NCBI RefSeq assembly: GCF_036227605.1
Contig: NZ_CP109487.1
Coordinates: 5,185,001 to 5,249,000, forward strand
Reading direction: 5' to 3'
DNA from: Streptomyces sp. NBC_01439
Lineage (GTDB): Bacteria; Actinomycetota; Actinomycetes; Streptomycetales; Streptomycetaceae
Length of the DNA stretch: 64,000 nt
A program made the position numbers and the translations under genes. Positions 34,741 to 45,001 of this stretch are shown here, piece after piece. Every line of letters begins with the position of its first letter. Positions within the stretch are counted from its first letter, which is position 1. The notes beneath the pieces were generated by a model. It did no database searches. It worked only from the letters and a program-made list of their open reading frames with translations, and had not been told where the DNA came from.

Positions 34741-36558
34741 ATGTCAGTGACGCCACAACGGCACCGCCGAACCCGCCGGTTGACCCTCACCGCCCTCGCC
34801 GTCACCGCCGGCGCCGGGGCCATGGTCGCCGCCGCACTGCCGGCCGGTGCCGCGAGTGGTGGCGGTGCGGCCAAGAGCCGGACCGTCGACGTGCAGATGC
34901 TGTCGTTCAACGACTTCCACGGCACTCTGGAGCCCCCGCAGGGCTCGTCCGGCACCGTGACCGAGCGTCAGGCCGACGGCACCACCAAGGCCATACCCGC
35001 GGGCGGTGTCGAGTACCTGGCGACCAGCCTGCGCGAGGCCCGCAAGGGTCACGAGTACTCCGTCACGGCCGCGGCCGGTGACATGATCGGCGGCAGTCCG
35101 ATGCTGTCCGGGCTCTTCCACGACGAGCCGAGCATCGAGGCGCTGAACAAGATCGGTCTGGACGTCTCCAGCGTCGGCAACCACGAGTTCGACGAGGGCA
35201 AGACCGAGCTGCGCCGCATGGGTTACGGCGGCTGCCACCCGGTCGAGGGCTGCTTCGAATTCGGCAAGGAGTTCACCGGCGCCCAGTTCCAGTACCTCGC
35301 GGCCAACGTCACGGACGTGAAGACCAAGCGTCCGCTGATGTCGCCCACCTACGTCTGGAAGAAGGGGGACGTGAAGATCGGCTTCATCGGCGTCACCCTG
35401 GAGGGCACTCCGGACGTCGTGACCGCCGAGGGCGTCAAGGGCCTCAAGTTCGGCGACGAGATCGAGACGATCAACAAGTACGCCGCCGAGCTGAACAAGC
35501 AGGGCGTGAAGTCGATCGTCGCGCTGATCCACGAGGGCGGCCTGCCCGCCAGTGGCGCTTACAACTACGACTGCAACGTCCCGGGCGCCGGCTCCGGCAT
35601 CTCGGGCGCGATCGTGGACATCGCCAAGAACGTGGACTCCAAGGTCGACGCGCTGGTCACCGGCCACACGCACCAGGCGTACGCCTGCAACATCCCGGAC
35701 CCGGCGGGCAACCCGCGCACGGTGACCTCGGCCGCCTCCATCGGCCGCCTGTTCACCGACACCACCCTCACCTACGACCGGCAGACCAAGGACATCGTCC
35801 GTACGCCGGTCACCTCGCCGAAGCCGATCAACAAGATCGTGGGCCGGGACCAGCCGAAGGCCCCGGACATGACCGAGCTGATCGACCGCTGGAAGGCGCT
35901 GGCGGCCCCGATCGCCAACCGTCCGCAGGGCTTCATCTCGGCCGACATCCCCGGCCGCGGTTCCGAGGCCCCCGAGAAGCCGCTCGGCGACCTGATCGCC
36001 GACGCGCAGCTCGAAGCGCTCGCCCCGGCGGACAAGGGCGGTGCGCAGCTGGCCCTCATGAACCCGGGTGGCATCCGCTCGGACCTCGCCTACAAGGCCT
36101 CGGGTGACGAGGGCGACGGTGTGGTGACGTACGGCGAGTCCTTCACGGTCCAGCCGTTCACCAACATGATGAACATCGTGGACCTGACCGGCGCACAGCT
36201 GATCACCGCGCTTCAGCAGCAGGTCAGCGGTCCGGTCAACGGCCCGAACCCGAAGATCCTGCAGGTGTCGAAGGGCTTCACGTACACCCTGGACTCGACC
36301 AAGGCGGGCGCGGACCGCATCGTCGTGGACTCGGTGAAGCTGAACGGCGTGCCGCTCGACCCCGCCAAGACCTACCGAGTCGCGATGAACGAGTTCCTCG
36401 CGGGCGGCGGTGACGGCTTCACCGTCCTGAAGGAGCACAAGAACAAGCTCGTGGGCGCGTCCGACCTGGACTGCTTCAACGCCTACCTGACGAAGAACTC
36501 CTCGGCGGCCGCCCCGATCGCCCCGCCGGCGGCGAACCGCATCACCGTCATCAAGTAA
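34741..36558 (+). CDS. Secreted 5'-nucleotidase / metallophosphatase
   Basis: 605 residues. The signal peptide (1-~38, ending AGAAS) precedes a calcineurin-like metallophosphatase domain with LSFNDFHG, GDMIGGSP, SSVGNHEFDEG and ALVTGHTHQAY metal-binding motifs. The C-terminal 5'-nucleotidase domain has LMNPGGIRSDL and NEFLAGGGDGF. It should release phosphate and nucleosides from extracellular nucleotides. Its place in the phosphate island suggests scavenging under phosphate limitation. It starts at ATG 34741. Confidence 0.94.
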   Translation: MSVTPQRHRRTRRLTLTALAVTAGAGAMVAAALPAGAASGGGAAKSRTVDVQMLSFNDFHGTLEPPQGSSGTVTERQADGTTKAIPAGGVEYLATSLREARKGHEYSVTAAAGDMIGGSPMLSGLFHDEPSIEALNKIGLDVSSVGNHEFDEGKTELRRMGYGGCHPVEGCFEFGKEFTGAQFQYLAANVTDVKTKRPLMSPTYVWKKGDVKIGFIGVTLEGTPDVVTAEGVKGLKFGDEIETINKYAAELNKQGVKSIVALIHEGGLPASGAYNYDCNVPGAGSGISGAIVDIAKNVDSKVDALVTGHTHQAYACNIPDPAGNPRTVTSAASIGRLFTDTTLTYDRQTKDIVRTPVTSPKPINKIVGRDQPKAPDMTELIDRWKALAAPIANRPQGFISADIPGRGSEAPEKPLGDLIADAQLEALAPADKGGAQLALMNPGGIRSDLAYKASGDEGDGVVTYGESFTVQPFTNMMNIVDLTGAQLITALQQQVSGPVNGPNPKILQVSKGFTYTLDSTKAGADRIVVDSVKLNGVPLDPAKTYRVAMNEFLAGGGDGFTVLKEHKNKLVGASDLDCFNAYLTKNSSAAAPIAPPAANRITVIK

Positions 36559-36574
36559 CCCCCGCACACAGCGC

Positions 36575-36622
36575 GCCCGAAGGGGCGGTGGGCCGGTCGG
36601 CCCGCCGCCCCTTCGGCGTTTC
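36575..36622. terminator. Terminator after the 5'-nucleotidase gene
   Basis: The stem of cgaaggggcggtgggcc (36578-36594) with ggcccgccgccccttcg (36599-36615) has one G-T wobble and a 4-nt loop. It sits 20 bp past the stop and is also positioned to stop convergent transcripts. Confidence 0.85.
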
Positions 36623-36656
36623 CCCGTGCACCCCCGTGGCGCGGGGACCGGACGGA

Positions 36657-37445
36657 TCAGAGGGCGGCCAGGAACGTCCCGACCGCGGTGTGGAAGGCGT
36701 CCGGGTCCGTGAAGGGCACGAAGTGGTCGCCGTTCAGGGGGGTGTACGAGGTCTTGGGGCGGCGCGCGACCATCGCGTCGGCGGTGTCCCGGCGCAGGGC
36801 CTGGCTGTGGACCCCGTGGATCAGTACGGCCGGGCAGGTGCTCGCGAGCCAGGCGTCCCAGTGGTCGCCCCGGCAGGCCTCGATGGAGTCGAGCATGTCC
36901 TGGGGGTGGAACGGTAGCCGCCAGCCCTCGCCGGAGGGGAGCGGGCGCAGGGCCTGCTCTACGAACTGGGCGCCCACCGGCCCGGCGGCTTCGAGGAGTT
37001 CCTCGCGGGTGGGGGCGGTGTACCGCATGCCGTGCAGGAAGTCGAAGAGGGGGCCCTCGGTGGTGGGGTGGATCTCGACGGTGGCGTCGACGTCGACGAG
37101 TGCGGAGATCCGATCGGGGTGGGCGGCGGCGAGGTGGTAGGCGTTGAGGCCGCCGAGGGAGTAGCCGAGGAGGGCCACGGGGGCGTCCAGGCCGAGGTGG
37201 TCGAGGAGGGCGACGGCGTCGGACACGTAGCCCTCGCGGCGGTAGTGCGGGGCCCGGTCCGAGCCGCCGTGGCCGCGCTGGTCGGGGGCGATGACCCGCC
37301 AGGCGTCGCCGAGGTGCGCGGCGAGTCCGGCGAAGGCGAGGCCCTCGGACAGGCCGCCGTGCAGGGCCAGCAGTGGGCGGCCGGTGCCGCCGGAGTCCAC
37401 GTAGGACAGGGTGCGGTCGTCGATCTTCATCTCGTGGCGCTGCAT
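36657..37445 (-). CDS. Alpha/beta hydrolase
   Basis: 262 residues. Oxyanion motif LLALHGG, then DQRGHGGSDR, the nucleophile elbow GYSLGG (Ser96) and the catalytic His in NGDHFVPFTDP. It is a soluble ester or similar hydrolase with unknown substrate. ATG 37445 has a strong gggagga ribosome-binding site. It is divergent from a TetR gene, with a 34-bp palindrome between them, so it is the likely target of that repressor. Long stretches match the hydrolase half of the protein at 12273-13427. Confidence 0.9.
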   Translation of the reverse strand: MQRHEMKIDDRTLSYVDSGGTGRPLLALHGGLSEGLAFAGLAAHLGDAWRVIAPDQRGHGGSDRAPHYRREGYVSDAVALLDHLGLDAPVALLGYSLGGLNAYHLAAAHPDRISALVDVDATVEIHPTTEGPLFDFLHGMRYTAPTREELLEAAGPVGAQFVEQALRPLPSGEGWRLPFHPQDMLDSIEACRGDHWDAWLASTCPAVLIHGVHSQALRRDTADAMVARRPKTSYTPLNGDHFVPFTDPDAFHTAVGTFLAAL

Positions 37446-37508
37446 GGTGTTCCTCCCCGTTTCGTCGGTCTTCTGATCTGACGGTGCCTGAAGCCTGCCA
37501 GGATTTAG

Positions 37509-37542
37509 GCAAGCGCGCAATACAGATGTATTGGGCGCTTGC
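37509..37542. promoter_or_regulatory. 34-bp palindromic operator of the TetR-type regulator
   Basis: The nested perfect arms gcaagcgc (37509-37516) with gcgcttgc (37535-37542), and aataca (37519-37524) with tgtatt (37527-37532), share one centre. The site is midway between the divergent hydrolase and tetR starts, so one bound repressor could control both. Confidence 0.85.
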
Positions 37543-37571
37543 GCAAGATCTGCCGCGGCTACGATCCCCGC

Positions 37572-38141
37572 ATGGGAAATCGCGAGGACCTGCTGGCCGG
37601 AGCGCGGCGCTGCCTGGAGGAGAAGGGCTACCTGCGCACGACCGTGCGGGACGTCGCCACGGCCGCGGGGGTGAGCATGGCCGCGATCGGCTACCACTTC
37701 GGATCCCGGGAGGCCCTCCTCAACCAGGCCCTGTTCGCCGCCATGGAAGAGTGGGCCGCGGGGTCCGGTCGGCTCACCGGTGAGGGCGAGACCGCGGGGG
37801 AGCGCTACGCCGACACCTGGGACCGCAAGATCCGCGACTTCGGCGAGATGCGCTGGCTCTGGCTGGCCTCCGTCGAGGCCTTCGTCCATGCGCAGTCCTC
37901 GCCCGAACTGCTCGCGATCCTCGCCGAGGGGCAGCGCCGCAACCGGCGGATGGTGGCCGCGGCCCTGCGCGGGGTGCCGCAGGAGGAGGTCTCCGAGGCG
38001 GACGTACGGGCCCTCGGCTCGATGCACATCGCGCTGCTCAGCGGGGTGATGGTGCAGACCCTGACCGATCCGGAGCAGGCCCCCGACGGCCGCGAGCTCC
38101 TCCAGGGGCTGCGGTCCATGGTCGAGCTGCTCGAGAGCTGA
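37572..38141 (+). CDS. TetR-family transcriptional regulator
   Basis: 189 residues. The N-terminal HTH reads TTVRDVATAAGVSMAAIGYHFGSREALLNQAL, typical of TetR. The C-terminal ligand/dimer domain is helical and unassigned. It is divergent from the alpha/beta hydrolase gene around a 34-bp palindrome, which implies autoregulation and control of the hydrolase, relieved by an unknown small molecule. It starts at ATG 37572. Confidence 0.92.
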   Translation: MGNREDLLAGARRCLEEKGYLRTTVRDVATAAGVSMAAIGYHFGSREALLNQALFAAMEEWAAGSGRLTGEGETAGERYADTWDRKIRDFGEMRWLWLASVEAFVHAQSSPELLAILAEGQRRNRRMVAAALRGVPQEEVSEADVRALGSMHIALLSGVMVQTLTDPEQAPDGRELLQGLRSMVELLES

Positions 38142-38216
38142 CCGCTACCGACAGGTAGTAAAGCTGACGTGTGCACGCCATAATCCGGCCATCATCGGGT
38201 CGGCGAAGGGGCGGGC

Positions 38217-39167
38217 ATGGCCATGGGCATCGGCACGCGCACGGACACGGACAGGGACGCGGACACGGGCCTGCACACGGACACGGGCTCGGGCCGGCGC
38301 ACGGGCTTGGGCCGGCGGGCGTTCCTGGCCGGAGCACTGGCCGCCGGCACGACCCTGGGACTGGGGACCGCACCCGCCTCGGCCGCGACGCTCGGCACCC
38401 AGGACTGGATGGCCGGCCTCGGCGACTCCACCGTCCTCCAGCGCATGACCATCCCCGGCACCCACGACTCCGGCGCCACCAAGGGCGGCCTCTACGTCGC
38501 CTGTCAGAACACCTCGATCGCCCAGCAGCTCGACTCCGGCATCCGCTTCCTCGACGTCCGCTGCCGGGTTACGGGCGGCTCCTTCGCCATCCACCACGCG
38601 GCCTTCTTCCAGGACCTGATGTTCGGGGACGTCCTCGTCGCCTGCTGGAACTTCCTCGCCGCGCACCCCGGTGAGACCGTCCTGATGCGCGTCAAGCAGG
38701 AGTACTCCGGGGAGAGCGACGCCACCTTCCGCGCCGTCTTCGACGATTACCTGGACAACCGCGGCTGGCGACCCCTGTTCCGGATCTCCGACACCCTGCC
38801 CACCCTCGGACAGGCCCGCGGCAAGGTGGTCCTGCTCGCCGACAACGGCGGCCTGCCGGGCCTGCGCTACGGCGACGGCAACGTCTTCGACATCCAGGAC
38901 GACTACAACACTGAGCCCTTCGCCAAGCGCGGCCGGATCGAGAACCACTTCCGCAAGGCCGTCCAGCAGCCGGGCAAGCTCTTCGTGAACTACGTCAGCA
39001 CCGCGGCGTACATGCCGCCGCGCTGGAACTCCGACCGGCTGAACCCGCAGGTGCACTCGTTCGTCGACGGCGGGGAGCTGGCCGGCCGGACCGGGCTGGG
39101 CGTCGTCCCGATGGACTTCCCGAACACCCGCTCCGGCCTGGTCGCCTCACTGATCGGGCACAACTGA
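38217..39167 (+). CDS. Tat-exported phosphatidylinositol-specific phospholipase C-like protein
   Basis: 316 residues. A twin-arginine signal (LGRRAFLAGALAAGTTLGLG, ending APASAA) follows an unusual N-terminus of repeated Thr-Asp and Asp-Thr units. The PI-PLC X-domain has His83 in IPGTHDSG, DSGIRFLDVRCR and IHHAAFF (second catalytic His 126/127). It should cleave a phosphoinositide or glycosyl-PI-like substrate outside the cell. ATG 38217 was chosen; ATG 38223 is also possible. Its 3' end overlaps the convergent kinase gene by 21 bp. Confidence 0.88.
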   Translation: MAMGIGTRTDTDRDADTGLHTDTGSGRRTGLGRRAFLAGALAAGTTLGLGTAPASAATLGTQDWMAGLGDSTVLQRMTIPGTHDSGATKGGLYVACQNTSIAQQLDSGIRFLDVRCRVTGGSFAIHHAAFFQDLMFGDVLVACWNFLAAHPGETVLMRVKQEYSGESDATFRAVFDDYLDNRGWRPLFRISDTLPTLGQARGKVVLLADNGGLPGLRYGDGNVFDIQDDYNTEPFAKRGRIENHFRKAVQQPGKLFVNYVSTAAYMPPRWNSDRLNPQVHSFVDGGELAGRTGLGVVPMDFPNTRSGLVASLIGHN

Positions 39168-40592
39168 CGGATCGGAGGGCGGCGGGGTCGGCGCCCCAGG
39201 GATGCGGAGCACCGCCTCCGTGCCCGGGCCGCCGTCGGCCGCCGCCCGGAGCTCGGCGCTGCCGCCCGCGCGCGCCACCGTACGGGCCACGATCGACAGG
39301 CCCAATCCGCTGCCGGGCAGGGCGCGGGCCGACTCGGACCGCCAGAACCGCTCGAAGACGTGCGGCAGGTCCTCGGCCGGGATGCCCGGACCGTGGTCCC
39401 GTACGGTCAGCTCGCCCGCCCGCAGCGTCACCGCGACCGTGCTGCCCGGCGGGCTGAACTTCACCGCGTTGTCCAGGACGTTGACCACCGCCCGCTCCAG
39501 CGCCGCCGCCTCGCCCCGTACGTACCAGGGCCGCAGGTCCGAGTCGAAGCGGAGCTCCGGACCGCGCAGGCGGGCCCGGGACAGCGCGGCCCCGGCGATC
39601 TCGTGCAGGGCGACCACCTGGAGCGGGCCCCCCGCTCCGGCGTCCGGCCGCGACAGCTCCTGCAGGTCGCCGATCAGCGAGGCCAGCTCCGTCATCTGCG
39701 CCTTGACCGAGGCCAGCAGCTCCCGCCGGTCGTCGGGCGGGATGGCCCGGCCGGTCTCCTCACTGCGGGCGAGCAGCTCGATGTTGGTGCGCAGCGAGGT
39801 CAGCGGGGTGCGCAGCTCGTGTCCGGCGTCCGCGATCAGCTGGGCCTGGCGTTCCTGGGAGGAGGCGAGGGCCGCCGTCATCGAGTTGAAGGACCGCGAC
39901 AGGCGGGCGATCTCGTCGTCCCCGGCGTCGGGGATCCGAACCGTCAGGTCCTCGGTGCGGGCGATGTGCTCGACGGCGTCGGTCAGCTCGTCGACGGGCT
40001 GGAGTCCGGTACGGGCCACCCACAGGCCGGCGACCCCGGCGCCGACGATGCCGATCCCGGAGACCAGGAGCAGCACCCAGGCCAGGGTGGACAGGGGTTT
40101 GTCGATGTCGGCGAGCGGTTTGGCGATGGAGACGCCGCAGCAGACCTGGCCGGTGTTGGGGACCACCACCGGGATCGTGTAGACGCGCATCTCGACGCCG
40201 TCGGAAGTCGTCACGGTCTGCAGGGTCTTGCCCCGCGTGCCCGCCGCGATCTCCTTGTCGGCCCCGGTCACCGGCAGGGCGGTGGGCCCGGCGACCCAGC
40301 AGTGCCTGCCGTCGGGCCGGACGATCTGGACGGTCGCGCCCAGGTTCCCGGCGATCTGCTGCAGGGGCTGCTGCGGCGGCGGGAGGCAGTCGTTCTGCAC
40401 CAGGGTCCGGCTCACCTCGGCGCCGACGTTCGTCGCCATCAGGGAGCGGTCGAGCTGCTCGCGCAGCTGGGTGCGGACCATCACCCAGGAGACCGCCGCC
40501 ACGGCCGCGACCGCGAGCGCCACCGCCACCGTGACCAGCAGTGCGAGGCGGGAGCGCAGCGGCAGCGCGCGGAATCTGGCGGTCGGGCTCAC
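39147..40592 (-). CDS. Two-component sensor histidine kinase (MprB-like)
   Basis: 481 residues. Two membrane helices flank an extracytoplasmic sensor loop of ~120 residues containing four cysteines (NDCLPPP, HCWV, CC). HAMP, H-box [17 protein letters not shown]-box VLDNAVKF and G-boxes DHGPGI and GSGLGLSIV follow. It phosphorylates the partner regulator at 40589-41320. GTG 40592 overlaps that gene's stop as GTGA, so the pair is cotranslated. The layout of protease, regulator and kinase resembles mycobacterial pepD-mprA-mprB envelope-stress loci. Confidence 0.93.
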   Translation of the reverse strand: MSPTARFRALPLRSRLALLVTVAVALAVAAVAAVSWVMVRTQLREQLDRSLMATNVGAEVSRTLVQNDCLPPPQQPLQQIAGNLGATVQIVRPDGRHCWVAGPTALPVTGADKEIAAGTRGKTLQTVTTSDGVEMRVYTIPVVVPNTGQVCCGVSIAKPLADIDKPLSTLAWVLLLVSGIGIVGAGVAGLWVARTGLQPVDELTDAVEHIARTEDLTVRIPDAGDDEIARLSRSFNSMTAALASSQERQAQLIADAGHELRTPLTSLRTNIELLARSEETGRAIPPDDRRELLASVKAQMTELASLIGDLQELSRPDAGAGGPLQVVALHEIAGAALSRARLRGPELRFDSDLRPWYVRGEAAALERAVVNVLDNAVKFSPPGSTVAVTLRAGELTVRDHGPGIPAEDLPHVFERFWRSESARALPGSGLGLSIVARTVARAGGSAELRAAADGGPGTEAVLRIPGAPTPPPSDPSVVPDQ

Positions 40593-41320
40593 TCGGGCCC
40601 GCTCTCGCCGGCGCGCAGGGCGTAGCCGACCCCGCGCACGGTGTGCACCAGGCGCGGCTCGCCGCCGGCCTCCGTCTTGCGGCGCAGGTACATCACGTAC
40701 ACGTCCAGGGAATTGGAGCTGGGCTCGAAGTCGAAGCCCCAGACGGTCTTGAGGATCTGCTCGCGGGTCAGGACCTGGCGCGGGTGCGCGAGGAACATCT
40801 CCAGCAGCGTGAACTCGGTCCGGGTCAGCTCCACCGGCCGCCCGGCCCGGGTGACCTCGCGGGTCGCGAGGTCCATGCGCAGGTCGCCGAAGGTCAGGGC
40901 GTCCTCGTGGCTCTCGCCGGCGGCCCGTGCGGCGGCGTAGGAGCTGCGGCGCAGCAGGGCGCGGACCCGGGCGAAGAGCTCGTCGAGTTCGAACGGCTTG
41001 ACGAGGTAGTCGTCGGCTCCCGCGTCGAGGCCGGTGACGCGGTCGCCGACGGTGTCGCGGGCGGTGAGCATCAGGATCGGGGTGACGCTGCCGGAGGCGC
41101 GCAGCCGGCGGGCGGCCGTGAGCCCGTCCATCCGGGGCATCTGGATGTCCAGGACGATCAGGTCGGGGGCGTACGAGGCCGCCTTGTCGAGGGCGTCGAG
41201 CCCGTCGACCGCGGTCTGCACGGCGTACCCCTCGAAGGCGAGACTGCGGCGCAGGGCCTCGCGAACGGCCGGTTCGTCGTCGACGACGAGGATCCGCGCT
41301 TCGCCTTCGGCGGCGTTCAT
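40589..41320 (-). CDS. OmpR-family response regulator (MprA-like)
   Basis: 243 residues. The receiver domain has the acidic pair in LVVDDEP, the phospho-acceptor Asp in [20 protein letters not shown] and YLVKPF. The winged-helix domain ends [30 protein letters not shown]. It is phosphorylated by the overlapping kinase. It lies 74 bp downstream of the HtrA-like protease gene on the same strand, which is its likely regulon member and possibly in the same transcript. Confidence 0.95.
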   Translation of the reverse strand: MNAAEGEARILVVDDEPAVREALRRSLAFEGYAVQTAVDGLDALDKAASYAPDLIVLDIQMPRMDGLTAARRLRASGSVTPILMLTARDTVGDRVTGLDAGADDYLVKPFELDELFARVRALLRRSSYAAARAAGESHEDALTFGDLRMDLATREVTRAGRPVELTRTEFTLLEMFLAHPRQVLTREQILKTVWGFDFEPSSNSLDVYVMYLRRKTEAGGEPRLVHTVRGVGYALRAGESGPE

Positions 41321-41394
41321 GGATGGGTCTCCCAGGGATGGTGGTCGGCCGTGGAGGCGGCCCGGTGGGCCGCCTCCAGCCTCGCACGGGTGGG

Positions 41395-42675
<1,281 letters not shown>

Positions 42676-42766
42676 GGCACCGACTCTGGCCGCAGATCAT
42701 GAGAGCTTCCTGAGTCAGGCCTGAGAAGCCCGACAGAACCTGCTACGACCGACCTGAGAACCGGCC

Positions 42767-42797
42767 TTGACCCTCGACCTGGTGGAGGTCCCAGAGT
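42767..42797 (+). promoter_or_regulatory. MerR-type promoter/operator
   Basis: A -35-like ttgacc (42767-42772) and a -10-like cagagt (42792-42797) are separated by an overlong 19-bp spacer containing the dyad gacct-ggtgg-aggtc. That is the classic architecture of MerR-activated promoters. It lies 20 bp upstream of the MerR/clamp gene. Confidence 0.55.
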
Positions 42798-42816
42798 CAC
42801 GGGTGTGGAGAGCGAG

Positions 42817-43872
42817 ATGCACAGCATTGGTGAGATGGGCCGCGACAGCGGGCTGGGCGTGAGCGCGCTGCGCTTCTACGACCGGGCGGGCGTCCTGCCG
42901 CCCGCCCGGGTGGATCCGGCGACCGGATACCGCTGGTACGCGCCCGAACAGCTCGACGAGGCCCGGCTGCTGGCCCGGCTCCGGCAGGCGGGGATGCCGC
43001 TCGCGGACGTCCGGCTGGTCCTGGCGGCCTGGTCCGGCGGGGACACCGGCCTGGTGCCCCGGCTGCTGGACGGGCACCTGCGCCGGCTCGAACGCGAGCT
43101 CGCCGATGCGCGCGGCGCGCTCTCCGCGGTACGCGCACGACTCGGACACAAGGAGAGCACCATGACCACCACCACCCGCACCGCCCGGCTGACCCTGCCC
43201 GCCCCGGAGTTCGCGGCCGCGCTGGACTCCGTACGCTTCGCCGTCGGGACCGACCCCGAGCTGCCGGTGCTCGGCGGGATCCTTTTCGACGCGGAGGGCT
43301 CGGACCTGCACGTCGTGGCCACCGACCGCTACCGGATGGCCGTGGCCCGCGCGTCCACCACCGGCCACGGCGGCGGGCGGGTCCAGCTGACCGTGCCCGC
43401 CCCGCTCGCGGACGCCATGCGGGCCCTGCTGACCGACGGCTCCCCGGCCCGGCTCACCGTGGACGGCGACGCGGTCGAGCTGGAGACGCAGGGCCGCCGG
43501 GTCGCCGGGCGGGGACTGGGCGAGGAGTTCCCCGACCACCGCCGCCTGATGCAGCTCCCCGAGGGCCGCCGCATCCCGCTGGACGTGCCGGCCCTGCGGA
43601 AGGCCCTGCGGAAGGTCCTGGCCGGGCAGGACGGCGAACGGTGCGCCCTGGTCCTGACGGACACCGTGACCGTCGCCGACGACGCCTACGAGAGCGGCGC
43701 CGCCTCCGACGGGGACCGGGTGGGGGTCAACCCCGCCTTCCTCCTCGACGCGCTCGCCGTGGGCGACGACGCGCTGCTGGAGTACGTCGGCCCCAAGGCC
43801 CCGCTGGTGCTCCTGCGCCCCGACACCGAGGACGCCTTCTCCCTGCTGATGCCGTGCACGCTGGACGCGTGA
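42817..43872 (+). CDS. MerR-family regulator fused to DNA polymerase III beta-clamp-like domains
   Basis: 351 residues. Residues 1-~70 are a MerR winged HTH (HSIGEMGRDSGLGVSALRFYDRAGVLPPARVDPATGYRWY) with a dimerisation helix to ~105. From ~115 the protein resembles domains 2 and 3 of the sliding clamp DnaN: FAAALDSVRFAVGTDPELPVLGGI, VVATDRYRMAVA, VGVNPAFLLDALAVGDDALLEYVGPKAPLVLL and the C-terminal FSLLMPCTL. The clamp part may act as a ligand-binding or dimer module, not as a clamp (inference). ATG 42817 has ggagag 7 bp upstream; GTG 42805 is the alternative. Confidence 0.88.
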   Translation: MHSIGEMGRDSGLGVSALRFYDRAGVLPPARVDPATGYRWYAPEQLDEARLLARLRQAGMPLADVRLVLAAWSGGDTGLVPRLLDGHLRRLERELADARGALSAVRARLGHKESTMTTTTRTARLTLPAPEFAAALDSVRFAVGTDPELPVLGGILFDAEGSDLHVVATDRYRMAVARASTTGHGGGRVQLTVPAPLADAMRALLTDGSPARLTVDGDAVELETQGRRVAGRGLGEEFPDHRRLMQLPEGRRIPLDVPALRKALRKVLAGQDGERCALVLTDTVTVADDAYESGAASDGDRVGVNPAFLLDALAVGDDALLEYVGPKAPLVLLRPDTEDAFSLLMPCTLDA

Positions 43873-43879
43873 CCTGCGC

Positions 43880-44902
43880 TCAGCGGCAGCCGCAGGAGCG
43901 GCGGATCACCAGCGCCGACGGGAACTGCTTGAGCCGTTCCCGTCGGGAGCCGGCCACCCGCAGGCCGTCGTCCAGGACCAGGTCCACGGCCGCGCGGGCC
44001 ATCGCCGTGCGGTCCGAGGCCATCGTGGTCAGCGGCGGGTCGGTGAGGGCGGCTTCCTTGACGTCGTCGAAGCCCGCGACGGCCAGTTCCCCGGGCACGT
44101 CGATGCGCAGCTCGCGCGCGGCGCGCAGCACACCGATCGCCTGGTCGTCCGTGGCGCAGAAGATGGCCGTCGGCCGGTCGGGCCGCGCCAGGACCTCCAG
44201 GGCGACCGTGTACGCGTCGTAGCGGTTGTACGGGGCCTCGATGAGCCGGCCCTCGACGGAGCGGCCGGCCTCCAGCATGGCCCGGCGCCAGCCCTCGACG
44301 TGGTCGGCGACCGGGTCGCCGACCGAGGGGGTGTTCTCGATGCCGCCGATGCAGGCGACGTACTCGTGCCCGTGCTCCAGCAGGTGGCGGGTGGCGAGCT
44401 GGGCGCCGCCGATGTCGTCCGTGACGACGGCGACGTCGTCGATCGCCTCCGGGCGTTCGTGCAGCAGCACGACCCGGGCGTCCCACGCCTCGATCTCGCT
44501 GGCCGCCTGCTCGCTCATGCCCTGGCTGACCAGGATCAGGCCCGAGACCCGCATTCCGAGGAAGGCCCGCAGGTAGTGGACCTCGCGCTCGGTGCGGTAG
44601 TCGGAGTTGCCGACCAGGACCATCTTTCCGCGCTCGGCGGCGGCCTGTTCGACCGCGTGCGCCATCTCGGCGAAGAACGGCTGCCGGGCGTCCGGGACGA
44701 TCATGCCTATGAGGTCGGTGCGCCGCGAGGCCATCGCCTGGGCGACCCGGTCCGGGCGGTAGCCCAGCTCCTTGATCGCGGCGAGGACACGCTCGCGCGT
44801 GGCCGGGGCGACCGGCCGGGGTCCGTTGTTGATGACGTAGCTCACGACGGCGGTCGACGTACCCGCAAGTCGTGCAACGTCATCCCGCGTCACCTTGGCC
44901 AC
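43880..44902 (-). CDS. LacI-family transcriptional regulator
   Basis: 340 residues. The N-terminal HTH and hinge read [49 protein letters not shown] periplasmic-binding-protein-like effector domain follows ([43 protein letters not shown]) and the tail is Cys-containing (RRSCGCR). It probably represses a sugar-related operon outside the window; no sugar genes are adjacent. It is convergent with the MerR/clamp gene across 7 bp. Confidence 0.94.
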   Translation of the reverse strand: MAKVTRDDVARLAGTSTAVVSYVINNGPRPVAPATRERVLAAIKELGYRPDRVAQAMASRRTDLIGMIVPDARQPFFAEMAHAVEQAAAERGKMVLVGNSDYRTEREVHYLRAFLGMRVSGLILVSQGMSEQAASEIEAWDARVVLLHERPEAIDDVAVVTDDIGGAQLATRHLLEHGHEYVACIGGIENTPSVGDPVADHVEGWRRAMLEAGRSVEGRLIEAPYNRYDAYTVALEVLARPDRPTAIFCATDDQAIGVLRAARELRIDVPGELAVAGFDDVKEAALTDPPLTTMASDRTAMARAAVDLVLDDGLRVAGSRRERLKQFPSALVIRRSCGCR

Positions 44903-45001
44903 GCGCGGCAGTCTACGCGGGGTGACCTACCTCTGGGCAGGGCGTACTGCCAAGTGGATGCTCACACCGTCTTCGGCCGATCGGGTGACGGCCGGAGCCG
45001 A

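Noticed and set aside
30995..34750. A 1251-codon plus-strand frame opposite ppk and mshD
   Set aside because: Gly/Val/Asp-rich mirror of high-GC coding DNA on the other strand; no domain.
34744..37512. A 922-codon minus-strand frame opposite the 5'-nucleotidase
   Set aside because: Antisense shadow of a gene with clear metallophosphatase motifs.
38145..38158. Short inverted repeat ctacc-gaca-ggtag before the PI-PLC-like gene
   Set aside because: Five-base arms are expected by chance in this composition.
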